A stretch of 18,157 nt of DNA, taken from NCBI GenBank assembly GCA_910579215.1, contig CAJTTN010000016.1, positions 1 to 18,157 of the forward strand, given 5' to 3'. Source of the DNA: an uncultured Anaeroplasmataceae bacterium (lineage in GTDB: Bacteria; Bacillota_I; Bacilli_A; Acholeplasmatales; Anaeroplasmataceae). The notes beneath the pieces are model-generated. The model was given only the letters and a program-made list of their open reading frames with translations, did not search any database and was not told the origin of the DNA. Of this stretch, positions 1 through 6,044 are shown piece after piece. The position numbers and the translations under genes are program-made. Position 1 is the first letter of the stretch. Each line of letters begins with the position of its first letter.

Positions 1-34
1 TCCTTTAATTCGTCGTTTTTTCTTCGTCATATAT

Positions 35-48
35 AGTTTTCAAAGACT
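35..48 (-). promoter_or_regulatory. boxA-like element of a probable rRNA operon leader
   Basis: Read on the minus strand, the transcript from the promoter at 83-111 contains AGTCTTTGAAAACT. This resembles the boxA/antitermination region (TCTTTGAAAACT) that precedes 16S or 23S rRNA in Firmicutes. The mature rRNA would lie beyond the left edge, so this is inferred from motif and position only. Confidence 0.4.
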
Positions 49-82
49 GAAATTTTGGCATCTCATTTTGACATGCTTAATC

Positions 83-111
83 ATTATATAATCAATCTTA
101 TTCATTGTCAA
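83..111 (-). promoter_or_regulatory. Perfect consensus sigma-A promoter, probably for an rRNA operon off the left edge
   Basis: On the minus strand TTGACA (106-111) and TATAAT (83-88) are separated by exactly 17 bp, a full match to the housekeeping consensus. Transcription should start near position 76 and run out of the window. No open reading frame follows; the short leader with a boxA-like motif suggests a stable-RNA operon, most likely rRNA. The promoter sequence is directly seen and the target is inferred. Confidence 0.7.
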
Positions 112-143
112 GAAATTTTACAACAAATCGTTGATTATAAAAA

Positions 144-227
144 TGGTGGTTGGGGACGGTTTCGAACCGCCGAACCCTAAGGAGCAGATTTACAGTCTGC
201 CGCGTTTAGCCTCTTCGCTACCCAACC
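144..227 (-). tRNA. tRNA-Tyr (anticodon GUA)
   Basis: The 84-nt minus-strand sequence folds as a class II tRNA. The 7-bp acceptor stem is GGTTGGG paired with CCCAACC, followed by discriminator A and an encoded CCA (144-146). The anticodon loop CTGTAAA carries GTA (complement of tac at 191-193). There is a long variable arm and a T arm with GGTTCGAAACC. The long variable arm plus GUA anticodon is diagnostic for bacterial tyrosine tRNA. It has its own promoter at 267-295 and is followed on the same strand by the probable rRNA promoter. Confidence 0.97.
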
Positions 228-266
228 ATGTATAAGATTAAGCCCTTATCGCATAAGTGCTTTTTT

Positions 267-295
267 ATTATACCTCAGGCAAATAGATAAATCAA
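267..295 (-). promoter_or_regulatory. Sigma-A promoter of tRNA-Tyr
   Basis: On the minus strand TTGATT (290-295) and TATAAT (267-272) are separated by 17 bp. Transcription should start near 260. The roughly 30-nt precursor leader before the mature tRNA (240-262) can form a small hairpin. Confidence 0.7.
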
Positions 296-343
296 GAACT
301 TTTTTTATTTTTTTCAATTTTTTTAAAGCTACTTTTTATCCCA

Positions 344-377
344 TAAAAAAAGCGCAGATTTCTTTCATCCACACTTT
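344..377 (-). terminator. Rho-independent terminator of the flippase-ylbDEF operon
   Basis: Immediately after the ylbF stop codon the minus-strand RNA reads AAAGTGTGGA, a 9-nt loop, TCTGCGCTTT, then a T run. The two arms (368-377 and 349-358) pair over 10 bp if G-U wobbles are allowed. Because wobbles are needed, the hairpin is good only in the minus-strand transcript, which matches the operon direction. Confidence 0.7.
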
Positions 378-379
378 GT

Positions 380-727
380 CTAAAATTGATTTAATTTGAA
401 TTTATTTGATATACTTTTCTTTAAATCATTGAAATCTGCATTCAATGATGATTGGATTTTTCGTTCTAATTGAATATATTCTTTCACATAAGCTTCTGAA
501 TATAAGTTTGTTTTAGCAACTGTAAATTTTCTTTGATATTCTTTTAAGTCTGGATGATAATTTCCATAAGATTTTGCCTCTAAATATTTGGCTTCTGCCG
601 TCTTAAAAGCGATAATTTTATTGGATAGCTCTTTTTTTATTAATTCTTTAAGTTCCAATAATCGCATAAAATCTGAGCTGTGAATTAATTGGTCTGCATA
701 TAAATCTGCTAAATCGTAAATATCCAT
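380..727 (-). CDS. ylbF: YlbF family protein
   Basis: This 115-aa, mostly helical, charged protein lacks signal peptide or membrane segments and matches the Com_YlbF family. The clearest signature is GNYHPDLKEY (about residues 54-63), corresponding to GKYHPDYREI in Bacillus YlbF. In Bacillus, YlbF (RicF) joins YmcA and YaaT in a complex needed for RNase Y-dependent mRNA maturation and for competence, biofilm formation and sporulation. No ymcA or yaaT homologue is in this window. It is the last gene of a minus-strand operon, 8 bp after ylbE, with GGAGGA just upstream of the ATG. It is somewhat shorter than the Bacillus protein (about 149 aa) and lacks its C-terminal tail. Family assignment is supported by motif and gene order; function in this organism is inferred. 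Confidence 0.82.
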   Translation of the reverse strand: MDIYDLADLYADQLIHSSDFMRLLELKELIKKELSNKIIAFKTAEAKYLEAKSYGNYHPDLKEYQRKFTVAKTNLYSEAYVKEYIQLERKIQSSLNADFNDLKKSISNKFKLNQF

Positions 728-735
728 GGGTCCTC

Positions 736-951
736 CTATGAAATCAGACTAGAAAGGGAATAAAATAATTGAAATTTATTTTTTAAATTCTCTAGCTTAT
801 CTGTTGGCCGAATTTTTAAATTGGTTTGAGCCTCTTTTAAAAAATCTTTAAAATAGCTAGGCTCATAATATAATATTTTATACCATTTAGGATGATATCG
901 CAAGTACATCAATAGATCTAAATGCTCATAAAGATAATTCATGTAATCCAT
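736..951 (-). CDS. ylbE: YlbE-like protein
   Basis: This protein of about 71 residues has the YlbE-family core MYLRYHPKWYKILYYEP followed by a short helical C-terminus. I chose ATG at 949-951 because it overlaps the ylbD stop as TAATG, a classic translational-coupling arrangement. An upstream GTG at 958-960 would add three residues (74 aa) but has no obvious ribosome binding site. In Bacillus ylbE also sits between ylbD and ylbF. No biochemical function is known for the family; conserved co-location with ylbF and ylbD suggests a link to sporulation or RNA processing. No membrane segment or catalytic motif is seen. Confidence 0.78.
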   Translation of the reverse strand: MDYMNYLYEHLDLLMYLRYHPKWYKILYYEPSYFKDFLKEAQTNLKIRPTDKLENLKNKFQLFYSLSSLIS

Positions 952-1340
952 TAATACCACTCATCAAATCTTTTATCAAATAAGGGATCCCCCGTTGATT
1001 TTTTTGCCAAAGCTGAACCTGCTGCAGCTCCACCAATACCACCAAATAGCTCTAATACCTTTTGTATACTAGTTACAGTTTTAGTAACCTGATCAGGATC
1101 AATTTTTTTCACATAGCCCACTACGGACTTAATAAGGTCCTCTGTAGAGGTTGAAGATTTTGTTTCCTTCTTCTCAGGAGCCTTAGCCTCTTCCTTCTCT
1201 TCTTCTGGAAAAGCAGCCTCCCCTAAAATACAATAATCCTCATACAATTCCTGCCATGTTCTTTGTTTACTTTGTACCATCCCTTTTAATAAAGGATGCT
1301 TTTTTACAAATTCTTTAAATTCATCAAGCTTTGCACTCAT
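951..1340 (-). CDS. ylbD: YlbD-like putative spore coat protein
   Basis: The predicted product is about 129 aa. The N-terminus has the YlbD-family signature KLDEFKEFVKKHPLL and TWQELYEDYCILG (about residues 4-40). An acidic, Lys/Glu/Ala-rich linker follows, and the C-terminus has GGIGGAAAGSALAKK. ATG at 1338-1340 is preferred over the GTG at 1347-1349, because TAGGG lies 8 nt upstream of it. In Bacillus YlbD is a coat-associated protein made during sporulation. Here it follows the flippase stop closely and its own stop overlaps the ylbE start. The second half is low complexity and not diagnostic, so the assignment rests on the N-terminal motif and gene order. Confidence 0.78.
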   Translation of the reverse strand: MSAKLDEFKEFVKKHPLLKGMVQSKQRTWQELYEDYCILGEAAFPEEEKEEAKAPEKKETKSSTSTEDLIKSVVGYVKKIDPDQVTKTVTSIQKVLELFGGIGGAAAGSALAKKSTGDPLFDKRFDEWY

Positions 1341-1355
1341 AGCTAACACCCTACT

Positions 1356-2840
1356 TTATTTTATGCAATATCGATAGGTTTGTTTAAAAATTTTTATAGA
1401 AATATAATAAACTCCTATTAATAAAACGGAATATAGGATTACACTGTAATAGGCTGGATAATGATTTAGAAGAAAACAAACACGAAACAAAACCACAGCC
1501 AACATGCTACCTAACGTTGTTAAAGCAGAAAGAATTATATCCTTTACATTTTTTATAAAAAGACAAATTCCTTCTTTATACAATACATAATATGCAGCTA
1601 AAATGCAAATTGTTATTGCCAATAAGGTTGCATAAACTGCGCCTAAATACCCCATCTTAGGAACAAAGATATAATTTAAAATATATTTTGCGATAGCACT
1701 AATTATGGTACCAATAATAATGTAATGAGCTTTAGGCAAGCCAAGAGAAATTCCAATTAAGACTTTATACAAGCCAAAAAATAAAATAAAGCTAGCTACA
1801 TGATATAATATGGTTGCCCCATTTTCTTGTTTATAAAAAAGATTATAAATATCTGCAGAAAAATAACGCATTAATATCATAAATGGTACTAAAATAAAAA
1901 TGATGAGACTGGAGCACCGTTCTGCAATAGCCTTTGCTTCATCTACCCTATCTTCCTGAAACATATAATTTATTCTTGGATTTAATACGCCTCCTAACGC
2001 TTGCGCTATAACAATTGGAAAAAAGATGAGCCGAATCGTTTCAAACATATATGCAGTATAATATCCTTCAACAGGCAATAATATGGGAAGGCTGATAGAA
2101 TCGATAAATTGATAAATCGTGAAAAACATGGTTGCTATCCCAAAGGGTATACTCGTTTTAAGTAATGTGGGGATAGAGGCAAATTTATTACTTTTCTTTC
2201 TATAATACGGAAATACATAACAAAACAATAGGATGAAGCTAGCAATATATCCTACTAAATAAATAATAAACACACTAAAAACTAATTTTGTGTCATAAAT
2301 AAATTTAGCTAAGACAATATATAATACCAATTTAACGACATTTTCAAGAATAATAGATATACAAGAGGGGTACATAATAAAGTGCCCTTGTAAAAATCCT
2401 TTATAAAAATGAAGTAAGGGTAAAACAAACAAAGACAAGGATGCCATTAAAAGATTTGTTCTAACCGTTTCAAAGGTTGCTTCATCATACCCATCAAATA
2501 AAGACACTGAAAGAATTTGTCTACTAAAAAATAGCATGAAAAGAAAAAAGAAAATGCCAGCAATTATACAATAGAGCGTTCCTCTTTTTAATAAATAATT
2601 GACCTTTTCCTCATCATTTTGCCCTAACAGCTTTGACACAAGCTTAGAAGTTCCAGGAATCAAACCAAAACAAGCAAGATCAGCAAACAAAGAAAAAGGG
2701 ACATAAGCAAAGGCATATAAGGACATTGTACTTTTTCCTAAATCATTAGCAAATCGAAATAAAAACACTAGGGATAAAATTTTAGCTCCAACCTGCCCCA
2801 CACCCAATATTAAAGCTTGTAACAACGTTTTATCCTTCAT
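1356..2840 (-). CDS. MOP-superfamily polysaccharide/lipid flippase (SpoVB/MurJ-like)
   Basis: This 494-aa protein is almost entirely hydrophobic segments joined by short basic loops, consistent with 12-14 transmembrane helices. It has the general pattern of the polysaccharide biosynthesis/MATE-like flippases (SpoVB, MurJ, Wzx). The N-terminus LLQALILGVGQVGAKILSL and the loop SIPFGIATMFFTIYQFID resemble members that move lipid-linked sugars across the membrane. SpoVB in Bacillus is needed for spore cortex synthesis. The gene heads the operon with ylbD, ylbE and ylbF, which supports a sporulation role, but a teichoic acid or capsule flippase is equally compatible with the sequence. The ATG is preceded by AAAGGTGAT at good spacing. 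Upstream is a 68-bp divergent intergenic region without a clear housekeeping promoter. Superfamily confident, exact substrate not. Confidence 0.8.
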   Translation of the reverse strand: MKDKTLLQALILGVGQVGAKILSLVFLFRFANDLGKSTMSLYAFAYVPFSLFADLACFGLIPGTSKLVSKLLGQNDEEKVNYLLKRGTLYCIIAGIFFFLFMLFFSRQILSVSLFDGYDEATFETVRTNLLMASLSLFVLPLLHFYKGFLQGHFIMYPSCISIILENVVKLVLYIVLAKFIYDTKLVFSVFIIYLVGYIASFILLFCYVFPYYRKKSNKFASIPTLLKTSIPFGIATMFFTIYQFIDSISLPILLPVEGYYTAYMFETIRLIFFPIVIAQALGGVLNPRINYMFQEDRVDEAKAIAERCSSLIIFILVPFMILMRYFSADIYNLFYKQENGATILYHVASFILFFGLYKVLIGISLGLPKAHYIIIGTIISAIAKYILNYIFVPKMGYLGAVYATLLAITICILAAYYVLYKEGICLFIKNVKDIILSALTTLGSMLAVVLFRVCFLLNHYPAYYSVILYSVLLIGVYYISIKIFKQTYRYCIK

Positions 2841-2908
2841 AGTATCACCTTTATTTTAGTATTTTCATAAAAAGACAATATCATTCATAAAATTAAGCAG
2901 GTGAGAAA

Positions 2909-3079
2909 ATGTTTAAAAATAAAAGCAATCAGCAAAACTATGAATATTACGAAAATATGCAATTAAACCGAATCTATTACGAGCTAGAGGATTTAAACCG
3001 AAAGCTAAGAAATTTGAATAATCGTCTTCGAAGAATTGAAGGATTTTTAGGATTATCCTTAGATGAAGAAAATAAATAG
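2909..3079 (+). CDS. Small coiled-coil protein, 56 aa, function unknown
   Basis: ATG at 2909 is preceded by AGGTGAG at normal spacing, and the frame stays open for 56 codons to TAG. The N-terminal third is rich in Asn, Gln and Tyr. From residue 19 on there is a strict 3-4 hydrophobic repeat: L19, I22, L26, L29, L33, L36, L40, I43, L47. Arg, Lys, Asn and Glu fill the other positions, so a coiled coil of about four heptads is expected. There is no signal peptide or membrane segment. I do not recognise the family. It lies between the divergent SpoVB-like gene and a YjcZ-like spore gene, so a role in spore morphogenesis is possible but unproven. The ribosome binding site and clear heptad pattern argue against a chance ORF. 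Confidence 0.65.
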   Translation: MFKNKSNQQNYEYYENMQLNRIYYELEDLNRKLRNLNNRLRRIEGFLGLSLDEENK

Positions 3080-3092
3080 GCGAAATTCACTA

Positions 3093-3119
3093 GCATTTTT
3101 CAAATAGAATCATATTTTA
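3093..3119 (+). promoter_or_regulatory. Candidate mother-cell sigma factor promoter upstream of the YjcZ-like gene
   Basis: CATATTTTA (3111-3119) fits the CATANNNTA -10 pattern of sigma-K promoters, with GCATTTT (3093-3099) upstream at rather short spacing. No housekeeping -10 is seen in this gap. This is a pattern match only, suggested by the sporulation identity of the downstream gene. Confidence 0.3.
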
Positions 3120-3138
3120 ATGTAGGAGGTGACTATCA

Positions 3139-3291
3139 ATGTACTATTCAATGCCTACATACGGATATGGCTGTGGATGTATGACTCCACAAAATCCTTG
3201 CTGTTCAAATAGAGGTAGAGGTGGTTATTCATACGCTTTAATCCTAGTTTTATTTATTCTTCTTGTTATTATCGGTGCAGCTAGATGGTAG
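3139..3291 (+). CDS. YjcZ/SscA family sporulation protein, 50 aa
   Basis: ATG at 3139 follows a strong ribosome binding site (TAGGAGGTGAC). The 50-aa product has a Tyr/Gly/Cys-rich head (GYGCGCM, then PCCSN) and Arg/Gly residues. A single C-terminal membrane segment follows, reading YALILVLFILLVIIGAARW. This is the layout of the tiny transmembrane YjcZ family, which includes Bacillus SscA, a small protein involved in spore coat assembly. Four cysteines in the head are notable and could take part in cross-linking. A sigma-K-like element lies upstream. The gene sits between a small coiled-coil gene and peptide deformylase, which has its own promoter. Family assignment rests on the characteristic C-terminal helix and length. 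Confidence 0.8.
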   Translation: MYYSMPTYGYGCGCMTPQNPCCSNRGRGGYSYALILVLFILLVIIGAARW

Positions 3292-3306
3292 AATTTTTAT
3301 TCAAGG

Positions 3307-3328
3307 TATGATATAATCATTTAGGTGA
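3307..3328 (+). promoter_or_regulatory. Extended -10 promoter with very short leader for peptide deformylase
   Basis: TATGATATAAT (3307-3317) is an extended -10 of the TRTGN type, with no good -35. The Shine-Dalgarno AGGTGA (3323-3328) starts only 5 bp after TATAAT, so the expected transcript begins at or within the ribosome binding site and has about 10 nt before ATG. Confidence 0.55.
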
Positions 3329-3333
3329 TATAA

Positions 3334-3921
3334 ATGTACTTAGAAAAAGATATAGTTAAAGAGGGAAATCAAATCCTAAAAAAGCAATCAGCAAAGGTAA
3401 GCTTACCACTTTCCAATGCTGATTTCAATTGCTTAAAAGGATTATACGATTATGTTGTAATCTCTAGTATAGATGATTTAGTAAAGCAATATGGTATAAG
3501 ACCGGGTGTTGGGATTGCTGCTCCACAGGTAGGTGTGAACAAAAGAATGTTTGCGATGAATGCAGTAGATTTCTTGGATGAAAAGGAAACAAGATATTTA
3601 TTTGCGATAATAAATCCTACAATCTTGCAAAAAAGTAAGGAAATGACTTATCTCCCTGGTGGAGAAGGCTGTCTTTCTGTCGATCGACCTACTAGTGGAC
3701 TTGTAACACCAAGACATTATGCAATTACAGCGAAATGCTCTCTTTATGATTTTAACACGAATAAAATTAAAACTGTAACATTAAAGCTTGAGGGGTATCC
3801 TGCTATAGTTTTTCAACACGAATATGATCATTTAGATGGTATACTTTATACAGATAAAATGTTCTCCTTAGAAGAGCTAGACCAAAATACACTACCTCTC
3901 TTTGAGGAAAATGAAGAGTAA
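3334..3921 (+). CDS. def: Peptide deformylase
   Basis: This enzyme removes the N-formyl group from the initiator methionine of new proteins as they leave the ribosome. All three hallmark motifs are present: GVGIAAPQ (residues 58-65), EGCLSV (111-116, metal ligand C113) and QHEYDHLDG (161-169, metal ligands H162 and H166, catalytic E163). The 195-aa length and the insertion around residues 27-55 are typical of the longer type 2 deformylases of Gram-positive bacteria. The chosen ATG has AGGTGA 5 nt upstream and its own extended -10 promoter. The gene stands alone (no fmt or priA next to it), is followed directly by a terminator, and is convergent with the trmH gene. Confidence 0.97.
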   Translation: MYLEKDIVKEGNQILKKQSAKVSLPLSNADFNCLKGLYDYVVISSIDDLVKQYGIRPGVGIAAPQVGVNKRMFAMNAVDFLDEKETRYLFAIINPTILQKSKEMTYLPGGEGCLSVDRPTSGLVTPRHYAITAKCSLYDFNTNKIKTVTLKLEGYPAIVFQHEYDHLDGILYTDKMFSLEELDQNTLPLFEENEE

Positions 3922-3951
3922 AAAACCGCCGAAGCGGTTTTTATTTTTTTT
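3921..3951 (+). terminator. Terminator of def
   Basis: AAAAACCGC, loop CGAA, GCGGTTTTT, then a T-rich tract. The 9-bp stem starts at the last base of the def stop codon. Confidence 0.9.
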
Positions 3952-4002
3952 ATTTGTCAATATGAAAATCATTGAAAATGAAATTTAATTAGATAATATT
4001 AA

Positions 4003-4029
4003 CAAAAAAAATTCCTCTAACTAGAGGAA
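4003..4029 (-). terminator. Terminator of yitT-trmH
   Basis: On the minus strand TTCCTCTA (4012-4019) and its complement (4022-4029) form a short-loop hairpin followed by a run of eight T. Confidence 0.75.
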
Positions 4030-4037
4030 ATACTTTT

Positions 4038-4733
4038 TTATTTACTTAATTCATACATGATGATACTACCTGCAATCGCAACATTTAAAGATTCCGTATT
4101 TTGCATAGGTATATAAATTGCATCTAACCCTAAAGCCTGTAGTTCCTTAGAAACTCCATTCCCTTCATTCCCTAAAATTACAGCAACTTTATCTTCTGCC
4201 TTTATTTTCTTTAAAGGAATACCTTCTAATACATTGGTTGTATAAACTTTATGCGTAATTTTATTTAAAAATTCACTGATGTCACCAAACTGATAATTCA
4301 ATTTAAAAATGGCTCCCTGTGAAGATCTAATTACCTTATCATTAAATATATCTACAGACCCTGTACCTATAAATAAGGTTTTAAAGCCAAAAGCGCAAGC
4401 AGACCTCATTAAGCTTCCCATATTTCCAGGATCCTGAATACCATCTAAAATTAAAATTTTATCTGTTATTTTAGTATTTTCTTTCATTTTACACAGACCA
4501 ATTTCGCTAACAACAGTATTCGTATTGCAAAGCTTTTTCATTACAGGGACAGAAACCTGAATATATCCTTCTTTGTCCTCTAAAGAATACGCCTCTATTA
4601 GAAGACCTGCATTCCTTGCCTCTTGGACAAGATGTGCACCCTCACATATAAACTTTTGTTCACTTCTTCTATATTTAGAAAGCTTTAATTTTAATAAGAA
4701 CTTTATTTTACTATTCTCTAAAGACTCTATCAT
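4038..4733 (-). CDS. TrmH/SpoU family RNA 2'-O-methyltransferase
   Basis: This SAM-dependent enzyme should methylate a ribose 2'-OH in rRNA or tRNA. The N-terminal 70 residues (KIKFLLKL, then EQKFICEGAHLVQEA) match the SpoU substrate-binding domain. The knotted catalytic domain shows motif 1 DGIQDPGNMGSLMRSACAFG, motif 2 VAVILGNEGNGVS, and motif 3 IPMQNTESLNVAIAGSI. Motif 1 Asn and Arg and the motif 3 Ser-Leu-Asn are the expected catalytic and SAM-binding residues. The 231-aa length is slightly short for the family (about 250). It starts 12 bp after yitT stops, so the two are probably cotranscribed. The site modified cannot be told from sequence; YsgA/RlmB-like rRNA methylation is the closest guess. 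Confidence 0.9.
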   Translation of the reverse strand: MIESLENSKIKFLLKLKLSKYRRSEQKFICEGAHLVQEARNAGLLIEAYSLEDKEGYIQVSVPVMKKLCNTNTVVSEIGLCKMKENTKITDKILILDGIQDPGNMGSLMRSACAFGFKTLFIGTGSVDIFNDKVIRSSQGAIFKLNYQFGDISEFLNKITHKVYTTNVLEGIPLKKIKAEDKVAVILGNEGNGVSKELQALGLDAIYIPMQNTESLNVAIAGSIIMYELSK

Positions 4734-4745
4734 AATATAAATTAC

Positions 4746-5636
4746 CTACATAATTGTCTTTCTTACAAATCTGCCGATAGTACCCTTTGCTGGAGCAATG
4801 ATAACAAAAACATTTGGGTCTGCTTCCATACATATTCTTTTTGCTCGAGCAAGCTCATAGCTCGTCAAAATGACAAAGGCATCTCTTTTTTGAGCATGAG
4901 TATAAGCACCCTCTACACTCATTAGTGTAACTCCACGCTTCAATTCACTCATAATTCTTTGTGAAATATCCTCTACATGATCAGATATGATATCTAATCG
5001 TACAAAATTATATGCTGTATGTATTTTATCTATAACGATGGAGGATATGATAATTCTAATAAAGGTATACATAGAAATTTCCCAAGCATTGGCTATAACG
5101 CCTCCACCTACTAAGGCAATTAAACAATTGAATATCATGGTGAAAGTTCCTATAGAAATTCCCTTCTCAATTGATAGTGCCTGTGCAATTATATCTAATC
5201 CACCTGTAGATGTACCAAATCGTAATGCCACTGCATTAGCAAGACCTGTAACAAGCCCCCCTATTAAAGCAAATAACAATTGATTTTCTAACGCATCAAT
5301 ACCAAACGTATATTCTGGTATCCAGCCCATCATAAATAAGGATTGAACGATTACAGATAGTAAAGAATAAATGGCAAAACGAATAGACACCTTTCGATAG
5401 CCAATGATAAATAAGGGAATATTAAATAAGAAGGTAAATACACCTAGTGGGATTTTTACTTTTCCATCTGTACATAATATTATAATATCACTTATGATTT
5501 GACCAAATCCAGTAATCCCAGAGGAATATAAACCTGCTGGAGTTATAAACCACATTACTCCTAAAGAATAAACTATTGCTGAAATTAAAACGATAAATAC
5601 ATGAAAGGATTCTTCCATTACAACTTTTTTATTCAT
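4746..5636 (-). CDS. YitT family membrane protein with C-terminal DUF2179 domain
   Basis: This 296-aa protein has about five transmembrane helices in residues 10-205. These include the conserved GLYSSGITGFGQIISD loop and GTSTGGLDIIAQAL motif typical of the YitT family. A soluble C-terminal DUF2179 domain follows (about residues 215-290: RGVTLMSVEGAYTHAQK, FVIIAPAKGTIGRF). Family members are conserved in Firmicutes; transport function is presumed but not established. ATG is preceded by GAGGTAAAG. The downstream TrmH gene is likely in the same transcript, though the pairing does not suggest a shared pathway. Family assignment is secure. Confidence 0.9.
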   Translation of the reverse strand: MNKKVVMEESFHVFIVLISAIVYSLGVMWFITPAGLYSSGITGFGQIISDIIILCTDGKVKIPLGVFTFLFNIPLFIIGYRKVSIRFAIYSLLSVIVQSLFMMGWIPEYTFGIDALENQLLFALIGGLVTGLANAVALRFGTSTGGLDIIAQALSIEKGISIGTFTMIFNCLIALVGGGVIANAWEISMYTFIRIIISSIVIDKIHTAYNFVRLDIISDHVEDISQRIMSELKRGVTLMSVEGAYTHAQKRDAFVILTSYELARAKRICMEADPNVFVIIAPAKGTIGRFVRKTIM

Positions 5637-5666
5637 ACATCTTTACCTCATTTTATTATCATAACT

Positions 5667-5676
5667 AGTATACCAT
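5667..5676 (-). promoter_or_regulatory. Candidate extended -10 promoter of yitT
   Basis: On the minus strand ATGGTATACT is an extended -10 (TGN-TATACT) about 30 bp upstream of the yitT start codon. The -35 is weak. Confidence 0.4.
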
Positions 5677-5690
5677 CTTTTAAATCAAAA

Positions 5691-5714
5691 TAAAAGGTGG
5701 AAATGCATCCACCA
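5691..5714 (-). terminator. Terminator of the SASP gene
   Basis: On the minus strand GGTGG, an 8-nt loop and CCACC form a stem extended by A/T pairs and followed by TTTTATTTT. It lies 17 bp past the SASP stop codon. Confidence 0.75.
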
Positions 5715-5730
5715 TTTTGATTTTTAATCA

Positions 5731-5988
5731 TTAATTATTCTTCTTACCCTTTTGATAAAGCTTCTTAGTCATTGTACCGCCAACCTTACCATTTTCAGAT
5801 GCAGTTGCATTCTTACCTGGTTGGATACCTAATTCAGAAGCTACCTCTTCCTTTAAAGTTTTTGTATTTGTAGACTGCTTTGCGCGAGAAACAGCTTGCT
5901 TAGTCATGTTTCCACCCATTCTACCATTCTCTTTTGAGGATTTTGAAGCAGTATTAGAAGACTTTGTATTTTTCTTACTTGTTGCCAT
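5731..5988 (-). CDS. Alpha/beta-type small acid-soluble spore protein (SASP) with duplicated motif
   Basis: SASPs of this type coat spore DNA and are degraded on germination by the GPR protease. In this 85-aa protein residues 45-77 match the family: LKEEVASELGI contains the GPR cleavage region (expected after A50, before SEL), and ENGKVGGTMTKKL is the second DNA-binding helix motif. Residues 20-38 (ENGRMGGNMTKQAVSRAKQ) look like a second copy of that same helix motif, where ordinary SASPs have their first helix. The first 19 residues are Ser/Lys/Thr-rich. Usual length is 60-72 aa, so this one is extended. Very strong ribosome binding site (GAGGAGGTGA). It follows thiI by 56 bp; a GTATA resembling a sigma-G -35 lies in the gap, without a convincing -10. 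A non-SASP DNA-binding protein using the same motif is less likely. Confidence 0.82.
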   Translation of the reverse strand: MATSKKNTKSSNTASKSSKENGRMGGNMTKQAVSRAKQSTNTKTLKEEVASELGIQPGKNATASENGKVGGTMTKKLYQKGKKNN

Positions 5989-6044
5989 AATTTCACCTCC
6001 TCGCAGTAAATATTGTTACCACAGAGAGACAAAATTATACAAAT

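Noticed and set aside
240..266. Hairpin followed by a T run on the plus strand near the tRNA
   Set aside because: No plus-strand gene precedes it, and the region is the precursor leader between the tRNA-Tyr promoter and the tRNA.
4987..5283. Plus-strand open frame inside yitT
   Set aside because: It is antisense to a well-supported membrane protein gene and has no ribosome site or family resemblance.
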